The notes: generated by a model not told the origin, from the sequence alone. A stretch of DNA of 50,542 nt from Nitrososphaerota archaeon (GCA_021323705.1 JAJPKL010000024.1:1-50542); one strand, 5' to 3'. Counted from the stretch's first letter, positions 17,271-25,727 are shown. Numbers and translations: made by a program.

Positions 17271-17633
17271 ATGAAGAGTCCATGCATGATAAGTCAGGAA
17301 ATCACCCTAAATGGTAAGAAACACCGTTTAATACTGACTGATCAGCTGCTTTCAGATGTAAGGCGACTCAAGGCACTTTATAATGCGGCCTATGAAGATC
17401 CAGAGAGTTTTGAAGAAGTCAGCTCTGCAATATCAGATGCCATAAATCAAATAGCAGGCGCAGTTGAGCCTCCAGTTTCTGACAGTGATCTGGATGCGCT
17501 AATTCAAGCAGTAATGAAAGCAGTGGATGAGAAAAGCAAAGAAACAGAGGAAGCCAGAGCTAAACATGTTGAAGAACGGGCAAGAGCTGAAAAAGGTAAA
17601 ACCACTACAAAACCCAAAAAATCTAAAAAATAG
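17271..17633 (+). CDS. Conserved unknown protein with coiled-coil Lys-rich tail
   Basis: 120 residues. Soluble, helical: an N-terminal beta-like part (ISQEITLNGKKHRLILTDQLLSDVRRLK), an acidic middle and a charged tail of Glu, Ala, Arg and Lys (KETEEARAKHVEERARAEKG, then KKSKK). No enzyme motif is seen. It starts at the ATG at 17271 or the in-frame ATG at 17286; 38 bases separate it from the upstream membrane protein, so the two may be co-transcribed. Confidence 0.6.
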   Translation: MKSPCMISQEITLNGKKHRLILTDQLLSDVRRLKALYNAAYEDPESFEEVSSAISDAINQIAGAVEPPVSDSDLDALIQAVMKAVDEKSKETEEARAKHVEERARAEKGKTTTKPKKSKK

Positions 17634-17702
17634 ATTTGTTTGAGCGTTAAATCAGAAAATAACCCTCATATTGGTCAAATGTTGTAGGTATTCAGAAAAA
17701 AT

Positions 17703-17816
17703 ATGCAAACTCACTGTGAATGTGGAATTTGTGGCCACGTATCAGAAAAAGACTGCATTTTAAAGGAATGTAAGTGCTGTGTAAACTTTCACATGCGTTC
17801 AGGTCCTAAAAGATGA
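17703..17816 (+). CDS. 37-residue cysteine-rich zinc protein
   Basis: ATG at 17703, TGA at 17814-17816. The product has seven cysteines in 37 residues: MQTHCECGICGHVSEKDC, then ECKCCVNFHM, with three histidines. CxCxxC and CxCC pairs suggest one or two bound metals. Convergent with the small membrane protein gene at 17818 with a single-base gap. Too short for standard calling; the composition is far from random. Confidence 0.6.
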   Translation: MQTHCECGICGHVSEKDCILKECKCCVNFHMRSGPKR

Positions 17817-17817
17817 T

Positions 17818-18063
17818 TCACTTGTTTTTTGGTTTTTGTAGCATTCCAAATATCGCAATCGCAACACCAACTATCTCCCCAGCTATTGCGCCAGTTTTTA
17901 CATTAGACAGCATTTGACAGCCAAGAGAATAGTCTTTGGATGTGTACGTGGAAACAATCCCTCCCATAGAATTGCAGTTTTCAATTCCTGGAAGCGCCAA
18001 GTAATGAAATATTGCAGCAATTATCATTATTGCAATTCCGTAGGATAGGGTAGTTATCTTCAA
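17818..18063 (-). CDS. Small two-helix membrane protein
   Basis: 81 residues: a membrane segment at about 4-24 (LSYGIAIMIIAAIFHYLALPG), an external loop with two cysteines (NCNSMGG, LGCQMLS) that could form a disulfide, and a second segment at about 55-74, ending in KPKNK. No family is recognised; the loop cysteines favour an exported loop. Confidence 0.6.
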   Translation of the reverse strand: MKITTLSYGIAIMIIAAIFHYLALPGIENCNSMGGIVSTYTSKDYSLGCQMLSNVKTGAIAGEIVGVAIAIFGMLQKPKNK

Positions 18064-18157
18064 TGATGCTATGTATGAAATATGGCATTTATGTAAATGT
18101 CTGTGGGCCAGTTTCTAGCCGGCCTTGCAGATAGGTGATTTTCTAGTCGTACTGTAA

Positions 18158-18167
18158 CTTTAAATAA
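18158..18167 (+). promoter_or_regulatory. TATA box of thrC
   Basis: CTTTAAATAA is centred 26 bases before the ATG at 18189, so the thrC transcript is leaderless. Confidence 0.6.
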
Positions 18168-18188
18168 GTACCACCTAAATTTTTCATA

Positions 18189-19520
18189 ATGCACTCTGAA
18201 GCGTTTCAGAAATGTATCGATCCAGCCTGTGGCCTAGAATATCCAATTACCGACATACGCATAGAATGCGAACGAGGGCATCTACTAGACATAAAATACA
18301 AGTCAAAACCCCCTACTTCATTAAAAGAAGTCTTTTACAAACGAAGAAACCATGCAAATAACATATTCAACGAGAGCGGGGTTTGGCGATTTCGAGAGCT
18401 GTTAAACTTTTGCCAAATTGATACTGAAAACATGGAGGAATGTTCAAAATATCTAGTATCGCTTGACGGTGCTGAAGGCAGGCTGTCAAAGCCATACCAC
18501 ATGTCCAAGGTATCAGATTACGTTGGAATAGAAAACATGAGGCTTCAGCCAGAAGGATACAATCCAAGCGGTTCGTTTAAGGATAATGGGATGACCACGG
18601 CTGTGACGCATGCAAAGCTTGTCAAGATCAAGAAGATAATTTGCGCCTCTACTGGCAACACATCTGCATCTGCTGCCATGTATGCGGCAAACGAGAATAT
18701 GGAGTGCGATGTATACATACCGGCAGGAGAGGTAGCTCCTGGAAAACTAGGACAAGCTTTTCAATTTGGAGCTCAGGTAATAGAAATAAAAGGAAATTTT
18801 GATGATGCATTATCTACATCTCTCAAACGGGCAGGAGAGGTGGGGGGATATACTGTCAATTCTGTAAATCCCTTCAGAATCGAAGGCCAAAAAACAATCG
18901 TATTTAGGGCATTAGAATCCCTGGATTGGAGTGCGCCAGACTGGATCGTCTATCCCGGTGGGGCGCTGGGCAATACATCAAGTTGTGGCAAGAGTTTGAT
19001 GGAATTGTACGAATGGGGATGGATTAAGAAAATTCCTCGTATTGCTGTTGTTAATTCTGAAGGGGCAAATACCCTTTACACATTATACAATGGAAGATTT
19101 GAAGGAAAAGAATTGCGCTGGAACAAAGGAAAACCTGATACAGAGTTGATAAAAAACTATTATACATTTATGGACACAAAAGGCATAAAACCAAAGACAA
19201 AGGCAACAGCAATTCAAATTGCAAAACCTGCCAACATTTTGAAAGGATTGAGGGCGTTAGAATTCACCAATGGTGTAGTAACTCAAGTATCAGACAACGA
19301 GATGCTCGACGGCATGGCCTTGGTTGGCCTCAACGGGTTTGACTGCGAAATGGCTTCAGGTGCAGTACCAGCTGGAATTAAAAAATTATTGCAGGAAGGC
19401 ATCATCAAAAAGGACGATGTTGTTATAGGAATTCTTACTGGGAGACAAAAAGATTCTACCATTCCAGTAGATTATCACAAAAACAGTCAAAACAGATTTG
19501 CTAATCCACCCAGGACCTAG
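18189..19520 (+). CDS. thrC: Threonine synthase
   Basis: 443 residues, leaderless ATG. A PLP-dependent fold-type II enzyme that converts O-phosphohomoserine to threonine. PLP-lysine Lys131 lies in NPSGSFKDNGMTTAV; the phosphate-binding region (CASTGNTSASAAMYA) and the C-terminal region (GLNGFDCEMASGAVPAG) are intact. The N-terminus (DPACGLEYPITDIRIEC) retains the small Cys-containing extension of archaeal threonine synthases. Convergent with the CorC-like gene, overlapping by 4 bases. It is the only threonine-pathway gene in the window. Confidence 0.93.
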   Translation: MHSEAFQKCIDPACGLEYPITDIRIECERGHLLDIKYKSKPPTSLKEVFYKRRNHANNIFNESGVWRFRELLNFCQIDTENMEECSKYLVSLDGAEGRLSKPYHMSKVSDYVGIENMRLQPEGYNPSGSFKDNGMTTAVTHAKLVKIKKIICASTGNTSASAAMYAANENMECDVYIPAGEVAPGKLGQAFQFGAQVIEIKGNFDDALSTSLKRAGEVGGYTVNSVNPFRIEGQKTIVFRALESLDWSAPDWIVYPGGALGNTSSCGKSLMELYEWGWIKKIPRIAVVNSEGANTLYTLYNGRFEGKELRWNKGKPDTELIKNYYTFMDTKGIKPKTKATAIQIAKPANILKGLRALEFTNGVVTQVSDNEMLDGMALVGLNGFDCEMASGAVPAGIKKLLQEGIIKKDDVVIGILTGRQKDSTIPVDYHKNSQNRFANPPRT

Positions 19521-20770
19521 GCGCTAATCTTCTCTATTCTTATTTTGTTAGCCTGGTTGTTCATCACCTCTTCTACCATTATCTTCACAGAATCTAACTG
19601 TATACTGTCCCCTACCTTCGGGATGTCTTCAAGTTTGTCATGTAGCAGACCATTAAGGGTGGAATAATCCTCCCCCTGAGATATGTTGGATTTCAGTATG
19701 TCGTTTACCGTGTCAATCTCAACATCACCCCTTGCCACCATTGTGTTCTTATCGATGATCTTGAAGTTTAACTCAATCTTGTCCGTCTCATCCATTATTT
19801 CTCCAACAATCTCTTCTAGGAGGTCTTCCAACGTAACACATCCCTCGACTCCTCCAAACTCGTCTACTACAATTGCCATATGGGTCTGGCGTCCTTGCAT
19901 TTCCTTGAGAAGTTTGCTTATTCTTTGTTCCTGCGAAACAAAGATCGGCTTTCGTGCAAATGATTCTAGGTTAAGCATTCTTTCTTCTCGTTCCAACTTC
20001 TTTAGAAGGTCCCTTACATGGAGAATTCCTACTATCTGATCGGTCGTCTCACCATAAATCGGGATACGAGAATATCCGCTTCGATTTATCAGGGGGAGTG
20101 CATCAAAAAGAAGCATCTTGGCAGGAAGCATGAACATCTTTGTTCTTGGAGTCATAACTGCGCGAATTATTGTATCGTCAAACTTGAGTGCCCCGTGAAC
20201 TAGCTCTCTCTCATGTTTTTGTAAAGCCTTATCCTCTAAACCCTGTTCTATTACGCTGTAAATTTCTTGTTCAGTAATGGGTGGCGGATGGCCTTCGCTT
20301 CCTGCCGCCCTGAGTATCGAATTCGTAATCTTCTCAAATAGCAATATGAAAGGATAAAAAAGGTAGGTAAAAGTCAACAGGATTCCACTCACTCTTAATG
20401 CAATCTTGGTGGCATTGGCATTGCAGTAAGCCTTTGGCGTTATCTCACCAAAGACTAGAAGTAGGAACGTCATGATGCCTATTGCTACGGCAAGACCATT
20501 GTCTCCAAACAGCTCAATGGCAGTCTGGGTTGCAAGTGCCGATGAGCCAACGTTTACAAGGTTTGTACCTAGGTTGATGGATGCCAGCATCCGGCTTGGG
20601 TTGGATTTGAGTTTCTTGAGTGAGTTGGCACCTCTTGCCCTGTCTTTTACTAGTTGGTTCACCTTTGCCTTGCTTATTCCTATTAGGGCAATCTCTGATC
20701 CGCTAAAGAACCCAGAAAGTCCGATTAGTATTGCAAGCACTACAATATCGGTAACAAGTGATGTCTGCAC
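19517..20770 (-). CDS. CNNM/CorC-family transporter (DUF21-CBS-CorC)
   Basis: 417 residues, GTG start. Residues 5-180 form a DUF21/CNNM membrane domain (ALIGISKAKVNQL, NLGTNLVNVGSSALATQ, FGEITPKAYCNANA), about 205-330 a CBS pair (VMTPRTKMFMLP, MAIVVDEFGGVEGCVTLEDLLEEIVGEI) and about 340-415 the CorC_HlyC domain (MVARGDVEIDTVNDIL). The family handles Mg2+ or other divalent cation efflux, gated by nucleotides at the CBS pair. It lies 186 bases downstream of the GAPDH gene on the same strand. Confidence 0.92.
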   Translation of the reverse strand: MQTSLVTDIVVLAILIGLSGFFSGSEIALIGISKAKVNQLVKDRARGANSLKKLKSNPSRMLASINLGTNLVNVGSSALATQTAIELFGDNGLAVAIGIMTFLLLVFGEITPKAYCNANATKIALRVSGILLTFTYLFYPFILLFEKITNSILRAAGSEGHPPPITEQEIYSVIEQGLEDKALQKHERELVHGALKFDDTIIRAVMTPRTKMFMLPAKMLLFDALPLINRSGYSRIPIYGETTDQIVGILHVRDLLKKLEREERMLNLESFARKPIFVSQEQRISKLLKEMQGRQTHMAIVVDEFGGVEGCVTLEDLLEEIVGEIMDETDKIELNFKIIDKNTMVARGDVEIDTVNDILKSNISQGEDYSTLNGLLHDKLEDIPKVGDSIQLDSVKIMVEEVMNNQANKIRIEKISA

Positions 20771-20891
20771 TACCGCTCACCATGTCTGCGTATCTTGTTA
20801 GATGTACGACTCGACTCGAACTTGTTAATCAACAAATCTGATGACCATATTGGGAACAATTATCGTGTATATATTATAGCATCTCATCTCT

Positions 20892-20901
20892 TTTATAAGT
20901 T
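20892..20901 (-). promoter_or_regulatory. Possible promoter of the CorC-like gene
   Basis: Minus-strand TTATAAAAG-like box between the GAPDH and CorC-like genes. If used it gives a leader of about 95 bases before the GTG, unusual in this window, where most genes look leaderless. Confidence 0.35.
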
Positions 20902-20956
20902 CGCGTAAGCGACTACAAGAACAGATTCTGTCCAAAACGCAATTGCCTGAAAACGG

Positions 20957-22003
20957 TTAGTTTCTGAAATGATTCTCAAGAGCCCTCTTTTTTTCTTCCA
21001 TATGGAAGAGTTCCTCAGTATGCCTGAACGCATCGTCTCGTGGCCTTTTGAAAAGCATTGCTTGCATTAGGAGATGATTTTCTGGCACCACTATGCCTGT
21101 TTGATCATCAGAATAGGTTATTTTTACTACGTCGTCCTGTACTTCAGTTAGATCAGCATGTATGTGAATCATATTAGTATCCTTGAAACTAAACTTGATT
21201 GATTCAGCATAGTCTCTGATATCTTTTGTTCCCTTTACTCCATATAAGGTGGCCACACCATATTCGTTTTTGTAAAGATCAGTTATCTCAGATACACTTG
21301 GTGCAGGCCCATCAAATCGTATGTCCATCAAGTGCACATGCATCTGCCTTGTAGGAACTTTGAAAACTCGTATAAATAGAGGTGTATCTGCTCCCATGTA
21401 GCTTTTCACGTCATCATCATGGTGCGGCTTGCGGGTCCACTCTATGGAGTCTTTTATTTCAGTTTTCGAGTCTTCCAAGTCTGCCCATCTTCGAAGCAGT
21501 GTAGCATCTAACCGCTTTATCCTTTTACCATATTTTTCCTTCAGAGGTTGAATTATTCTTCCCATCCCAGTTACGTTACAACTTCCCTGCATTATGAATT
21601 GTTTATCAAACGCTTTTTCATAATTTACTCTTGAATTGAAAATGAATTGTGCCACTGACTTTTCTCCTGTGATCTTTTCTCCGCCTTGGAAGATGGCTCG
21701 CGCGTTGGCAGGTTCATAGAGTGTTTTTTTATTTGTATATCCTACTCCGCCTGGAGATGCGTCTATCACAAGATCACAATTTGAGATAGCGTCTTCAATA
21801 CTTCCAGCAACTCTAAAGTTTTTGAAATTGTCCATCTTATTTTTTGGCACGTATACTTTGAAACCTCGTGATATGGCATCTGCCACCTTATCATCCGGAG
21901 AGTATTTTCCTACTCCTACCACTTCTATGTCCTTGTCATCTGCCAGAAATTGTGCTATTCTGCTACCTATTGACCCATAACCATTTACAAAAACCCGCTT
22001 CAC
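20957..22003 (-). CDS. gap: Glyceraldehyde-3-phosphate dehydrogenase, archaeal type
   Basis: 348 residues. N-terminal Rossmann motif VNGYGSIGSRIAQ, catalytic Cys142 in QGSCNVTGMGRI, and the archaeal-class pattern HVHLMDIRFDGPAPS. It interconverts glyceraldehyde-3-phosphate and 1,3-bisphosphoglycerate with NAD(P); in autotrophic thaumarchaea it works in the gluconeogenic direction, together with the FBP aldolase/phosphatase at 27180. Length is normal for the archaeal class. Divergent from the DsbA-like gene, with 77 bases between. Confidence 0.93.
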   Translation of the reverse strand: MKRVFVNGYGSIGSRIAQFLADDKDIEVVGVGKYSPDDKVADAISRGFKVYVPKNKMDNFKNFRVAGSIEDAISNCDLVIDASPGGVGYTNKKTLYEPANARAIFQGGEKITGEKSVAQFIFNSRVNYEKAFDKQFIMQGSCNVTGMGRIIQPLKEKYGKRIKRLDATLLRRWADLEDSKTEIKDSIEWTRKPHHDDDVKSYMGADTPLFIRVFKVPTRQMHVHLMDIRFDGPAPSVSEITDLYKNEYGVATLYGVKGTKDIRDYAESIKFSFKDTNMIHIHADLTEVQDDVVKITYSDDQTGIVVPENHLLMQAMLFKRPRDDAFRHTEELFHMEEKKRALENHFRN

Positions 22004-22080
22004 ATTTTTGCCAAAGCGAGTCCCTCTTATTTAGATACCCCTCAACAAGAACTAAATAGACTTTGGAGTCCACCTGAACT

Positions 22081-22791
22081 GTGAAGATTCATCTCCCCTC
22101 ACTTGGAATTGGAGTCGGAGTTGTCATATCTGCTGTTGTAATACTAATGTTGGTTTACGGGCAAGGATCTTTAATGAGGACATCTCCTACAGAAACCAGC
22201 ACAACACAAAGTGAACAAACCACAAGTCAAAAAGTGGGTTTAGATCTAATAACGGGCAATGCATCACCAGTACTAGGTTCGGAGAATGCTCCCATCACCA
22301 TGGTAGAGTTTGGGGACTACCAGTGCTATTACTGCAACAACTTTTTTCATAACACAGAATCTGATATCGTAAAGAACTATATCGATATGGGCAAGGTCAA
22401 GATGTACTTTAAGGACTTTACCATAATAGGTCAAGATTCTGTCTCGGCTGCAAATGCTGCCCATTGTGCTCAAGAACAAGGAAAGTTCTGGGAATATCAC
22501 GATATCTTGTATACTAACTGGTCAGGTGAGAATACCGGTTGGGCGTCTACCACAAACCTTTTGCAATTTGCAAAACAACTAGGCCTAAATCAAGACAAGT
22601 TCAACCAATGTATGACTCTGTCAAAATATCTTCCCACTGTTCGCGGTAGTGTCTCTGACGCTAACAATCTAGGCCTTACTGGAACCCCGGACTTTTTCAT
22701 TATAGGCCAAGACAACTCGGTCACAAAGGTTGTTGGGGCTCAACCATATGCAGTATTTGATGAAATTTTCAAGTCTAAGTTGCAATCTTGA
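22081..22791 (+). CDS. DsbA-family thioredoxin-like protein, membrane-anchored
   Basis: 236 residues, GTG start. Signal or anchor at residues 6-27, a Ser/Thr/Gln-rich linker (about 33-50), then a thioredoxin fold with helical insertion. Active site CYYC (Cys82, Cys85) lies in MVEFGDYQCYYC, and the cis-Pro in GLTGTPDFFIIG. It acts outside the membrane as a disulfide oxidase or isomerase (DsbA/DsbG-like). Several secreted proteins in the window carry Cys pairs that it could oxidise. Confidence 0.9.
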   Translation: MKIHLPSLGIGVGVVISAVVILMLVYGQGSLMRTSPTETSTTQSEQTTSQKVGLDLITGNASPVLGSENAPITMVEFGDYQCYYCNNFFHNTESDIVKNYIDMGKVKMYFKDFTIIGQDSVSAANAAHCAQEQGKFWEYHDILYTNWSGENTGWASTTNLLQFAKQLGLNQDKFNQCMTLSKYLPTVRGSVSDANNLGLTGTPDFFIIGQDNSVTKVVGAQPYAVFDEIFKSKLQS

Positions 22792-22866
22792 GATATTTTT
22801 CAACAGTAGAGCGTAAAAGTGAATAAAAACTATGGTTATGGGAGATCAAATTTGACCCTCAAAATG

Positions 22867-22875
22867 CTTATATTT
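22867..22875 (+). promoter_or_regulatory. TATA box of the HMG-CoA synthase gene
   Basis: CTTATATTT is centred 26 bases before the TTG at 22897. This spacing supports the TTG start and a leaderless mRNA. Confidence 0.6.
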
Positions 22876-22896
22876 GTTGCAACAAAGTTTTAGCTG

Positions 22897-24291
22897 TTGG
22901 CTGCAGGCATAGACGACATAGCCATCTACGTTCCAAGATTATTTGTCGATGCACGAGATTTTGCTAAAGCTCGTGGTATGGACCCAGATAAACTTCAACG
23001 TGGATTGGGGGTATCTAAGATGGCTATTGTTGATACTAATCAAGATCCAGCATGCATGGCAGCCAATGCTTGTTTGAGAATAATGGAGAGGAATAACCTG
23101 TCACCAAAAGACATTGGTCGACTCTACGTTGCTACCGAATCCTCGCTTGATGAATCAAAAGCAATGAATTCTTACGTCATAGGTATGTTGGAGCAAGTGT
23201 ACGGCGAAGACTCGTTTGAGCATTGTGGAGGGATAGAATGCAAGTTTGCGTGCGTTAGCGGGTCATATGCATTGTACGATAATTCAAACTGGATAAGGGC
23301 AGGAGAAGCAGAGGGAAAGAATGCAATTGTAGTTGTTTCAGACATTGCCAAGTATGACCTTGGATCTAGTGGTGAGTACACCCAGGGGGCAGGAGCTGTT
23401 GCAATGCTGCTAAATGACACACCAAGAATAATGACTTTTGATCCAAAAGTAACCTCGACCTCGATTAAAAACGAATACGACTTTTACAGACCGTTTGGCA
23501 AAGAAACACCAATTGTTAACGGCCAATATTCGAATCTTCTATACATGATACAAGTAAAGAAAGCATTAATGTCATACAAAGAAAAGGCGCTTTCCACAGG
23601 CCTCATAAAACTAAAGGAAGGAGAGACAATCTTGGATTATATTGATTTCATAAACATGCATCTTCCATATAGCAACATGGGTAAAAAAGCACTAGCATAT
23701 CTATTGAGACACGAATGGAGAAACATGCCCTATTGGAAAAAGATAATTGAAAAGATGGGGATGGAAGAGCCGGCTCCAAAAGATCCACGAGGGACGATAG
23801 AATCAGTTCTTGCAGACGAGGAATTCATGGCAAAAGATCACGAGTTTACAAAGAGGTTTACTCAGACAGACGAATTCCAAGAGGTATATGATGCAAAGCT
23901 AGCAAGCTCTTTGATTGCATCACGAATTGTTGGAAATCTGTATACTGCATCACTATACATGGGCTTTAGAAGTTGCCTAGAATTTGAGTTTCAGAAAGGA
24001 ACAGACCTAGAAGAAAAGAGGTTTGGTTTTGGCTCATATGGAAGCGGTAGCAGTGCGATGGTTTTTAGCGGCGTCATAATGCCTACCTATAAAGAAATTG
24101 TGAAAAACATGAATCTCGAGTCAGAGATAGGCAACAGAATAAAGGTCTCACTTGAGGAATACGAGGAGATTCACGAAAACAAGCGAGGACTAAACGAAAA
24201 TCTTCTAGACAGCAAGAAAGAGTTTGTCCTGGTAGGAGTAGAAAAAACACCTGAGATGCGTGGTCAACGCAAATACGTTTTCAAAGAATAA
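22897..24291 (+). CDS. Hydroxymethylglutaryl-CoA synthase
   Basis: 464 residues from a leaderless TTG. It condenses acetyl-CoA with acetoacetyl-CoA in the mevalonate pathway for isoprenoid lipids. The catalytic triad is visible: Glu81 in ATESSLDESKA, Cys119 in CKFACVSGS and His255 in MHLPYSNMGKKAL. Motifs EYTQGAGAVAM and FGSYGSGSSAMVF complete the thiolase fold. The length and the FYRP and MGKKAL motifs are closer to bacterial/eukaryotic HMGS than to the roughly 350-residue archaeal type, and no DUF35 or thiolase gene is adjacent. Monocistronic. Confidence 0.92.
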   Translation: MAAGIDDIAIYVPRLFVDARDFAKARGMDPDKLQRGLGVSKMAIVDTNQDPACMAANACLRIMERNNLSPKDIGRLYVATESSLDESKAMNSYVIGMLEQVYGEDSFEHCGGIECKFACVSGSYALYDNSNWIRAGEAEGKNAIVVVSDIAKYDLGSSGEYTQGAGAVAMLLNDTPRIMTFDPKVTSTSIKNEYDFYRPFGKETPIVNGQYSNLLYMIQVKKALMSYKEKALSTGLIKLKEGETILDYIDFINMHLPYSNMGKKALAYLLRHEWRNMPYWKKIIEKMGMEEPAPKDPRGTIESVLADEEFMAKDHEFTKRFTQTDEFQEVYDAKLASSLIASRIVGNLYTASLYMGFRSCLEFEFQKGTDLEEKRFGFGSYGSGSSAMVFSGVIMPTYKEIVKNMNLESEIGNRIKVSLEEYEEIHENKRGLNENLLDSKKEFVLVGVEKTPEMRGQRKYVFKE

Positions 24292-24328
24292 GATATCAAA
24301 AAACGATCATTTGGCAATCAACAAAAAA

Positions 24329-24338
24329 GATATTAAAT
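24329..24338 (+). promoter_or_regulatory. TATA box of the 41-residue ribbon-helix-helix gene
   Basis: GATATTAAAT is centred about 25 bases before the ATG at 24359. Confidence 0.5.
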
Positions 24339-24358
24339 CATAAGACTCTAGGAAAAAT

Positions 24359-24484
24359 ATGAAAGATCGTTCAATGCCAATTTGCTTCACTACAGAACAG
24401 TATGGCAAAATTGAGCAAATTGCAAAACAAAAAGGCATGCTCAATGCAAGCCAGCTTATTGAAGAAGCCCTAGGCGAAGTATAA
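24359..24484 (+). CDS. 41-residue ribbon-helix-helix (CopG-like) protein
   Basis: ATG at 24359, TAA at 24482-24484. The product has a beta strand (MPICFTTEQ) then two helices (YGKIEQIAKQKGM and ASQLIEEALGEV): the minimal MetJ/Arc/CopG fold, which dimerises and binds DNA through the strand. A TATA box lies 25 bases upstream. No toxin gene is adjacent; it sits in front of the zinc-protein cluster. Probably a small transcription factor. Confidence 0.7.
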   Translation: MKDRSMPICFTTEQYGKIEQIAKQKGMLNASQLIEEALGEV

Positions 24485-24560
24485 AAACGCCAAAACAAGT
24501 GTTTCTTTTTTACTATTTCTTTTGCATCATCTTTTTTAATGGTTTTATCCACTTTATAAC

Positions 24561-24971
24561 ATGGGCCTCTTTGGGAAAAAAACAGCTTTTTGCGCCATTT
24601 GCAAGAAAGAAATAACTCACAAACATAAGCCAAAAGCAGAGTGGCAGGTGGCAGGCCCTCTATGCGGAGATTGTCATGTAACCCAAATGCAACGATTCTA
24701 TGAGCAAAGTCTGCGGCAAAAATGTGTGATTTGCAATGTTGAAAAAGATGTACCAGACATGTGGGAGCCAAGATACCAGTGGGAGATGAAAGGGCTGTTG
24801 TGTAAAGCATGTTTTGACAAAAAAGACGAAGAATACAAGAACTTGAAAGAATTCTGCAAGATCTGCGGCAAAAAGCTTGGCACTATAAGATACAATCCAA
24901 AAAACAAATGGTCCATCGACGGACAGTTATGTAGAGAATGTTGGGATACCCAAAAGGCAAGACTGGGATAG
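24561..24971 (+). CDS. Protein of three tandem zinc-ribbon repeats
   Basis: 136 residues, nearly all made of three units of about 45 residues. Each has CxxC, a conserved Trp about 18 residues later and a second CxxC: CAICKKEI...EWQVAGPLCGDC, CVICNVEKD...QWEMKGLLCKAC and CKICGKKL...KWSIDGQLCREC. It would hold three zinc ions. No membrane segment or enzyme motif; nucleic-acid or protein binding is plausible. It precedes the C2H2 gene by 4 bases, so the two form an operon. Confidence 0.75.
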   Translation: MGLFGKKTAFCAICKKEITHKHKPKAEWQVAGPLCGDCHVTQMQRFYEQSLRQKCVICNVEKDVPDMWEPRYQWEMKGLLCKACFDKKDEEYKNLKEFCKICGKKLGTIRYNPKNKWSIDGQLCRECWDTQKARLG

Positions 24972-24975
24972 GCAT

Positions 24976-25179
24976 ATGCACTTTTTGAAGAGACACAAAT
25001 GCCAAAAATGTGGCAGAAAATTTGGGCAAGAAGAAGAATTGATGCATCACGAATTAATTGCTCACAGTGATACAATGTATGATTGCAAGGCATGCAATCT
25101 ATACTTTTCAAGCATGGAAGAGATGAGAACGCATTTGCAACGAAAACATCAGTATAAAGGAAAAACGGATTCTCAGTAA
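24976..25179 (+). CDS. Archaeal C2H2 zinc-finger protein, two fingers
   Basis: 67 residues: basic N-terminus, finger 1 CQKCGRKFGQEEELMHHELIAH and finger 2 CKACNLYFSSMEEMRTHLQRKH, each C-x2-C-x(11-12)-H-x(4-5)-H with the classical Phe and Leu/Met core positions. Such short two-finger proteins are candidate DNA- or RNA-binding regulators in archaea. It follows the three-ribbon gene by 4 bases and overlaps the convergent rpoP gene by 7 bases. Confidence 0.8.
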   Translation: MHFLKRHKCQKCGRKFGQEEELMHHELIAHSDTMYDCKACNLYFSSMEEMRTHLQRKHQYKGKTDSQ

Positions 25180-25370
25180 GCTTTTATTGTCTTGACTACT
25201 GGCGGTCTGACTTTGGTAAAAACCCTGAACCCACAAATACACTTTATTTCTGGAAGTCGAGTTAGTTCAGATTGGCTTACCTTAGTACCGCACCGCATGC
25301 AAGAATAGAACACGCTAAAACTAGTTTGCTTTTCTTCTTGTGTATTGTTCTCTTGCACTGGCTCTGACAT
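25173..25370 (-). CDS. rpoP: RNA polymerase subunit P (Rpb12-like)
   Basis: 65 residues. The zinc ribbon SCMRCG...IKCICGFRVFTKVRPP is the Rpb12/RpoP pattern, with the first CxxC at Cys24/Cys27. The second pair reads CIC (Cys44, Cys46), one residue shorter than the usual CxxC. A polar N-terminal extension of about 18 residues precedes the ribbon. Last gene in the EF-1A, rpsJ, rpoP unit on the minus strand. Confidence 0.85.
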   Translation of the reverse strand: MSEPVQENNTQEEKQTSFSVFYSCMRCGTKVSQSELTRLPEIKCICGFRVFTKVRPPVVKTIKAY

Positions 25371-25410
25371 AAGTAATCAAAAAATTATCTGTAATTTAAG
25401 GCTAACAAAT

Positions 25411-25719
25411 TTACTTGAGTGTGAGTTCGATGTACACGTCGTTTGGGATTTTTATTCTCATAAGTTGTCGGATTGCCCTATCGTCTGCGCTCAAATCTAT
25501 TACTCGGCGATGTATTCTCATTTCCCACTTTTCATATGTGTTAGTACCCTGTCCACACGGAGACTTGCGCGTTACTACATTGAGTTTTTTTACAGGTAGA
25601 GGGGTTGGGCCTTTGACTTTGACACCTGTCTTTTCGCCTATGCCTTTTATCTCACTGCATACTCCATCCAGCCTTTGTAAACTCGTGCTTGTTAATTTTA
25701 TTCTGGCTGTCTGGGTCAT
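25411..25719 (-). CDS. rpsJ: Ribosomal protein S10
   Basis: 102 residues, ATG start. Typical S10/uS10: ARIKLTSTSLQRLDGVCSEIKGIGEKTGVKVKGPTPLPVKKL, then SPCGQGTNTYEKWEMRIHRRVIDL. Part of the small ribosomal subunit head. It follows the EF-1A gene by 8 bases, the standard archaeal tuf-rpsJ arrangement, and shares its transcription. Confidence 0.96.
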   Translation of the reverse strand: MTQTARIKLTSTSLQRLDGVCSEIKGIGEKTGVKVKGPTPLPVKKLNVVTRKSPCGQGTNTYEKWEMRIHRRVIDLSADDRAIRQLMRIKIPNDVYIELTLK

Positions 25720-25727
25720 TTAGATCG

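Noticed and set aside
24307-24810. 167-codon minus-strand frame
   Set aside because: Lies opposite the ribbon-helix-helix and zinc-ribbon genes, which have promoters and clear domains.
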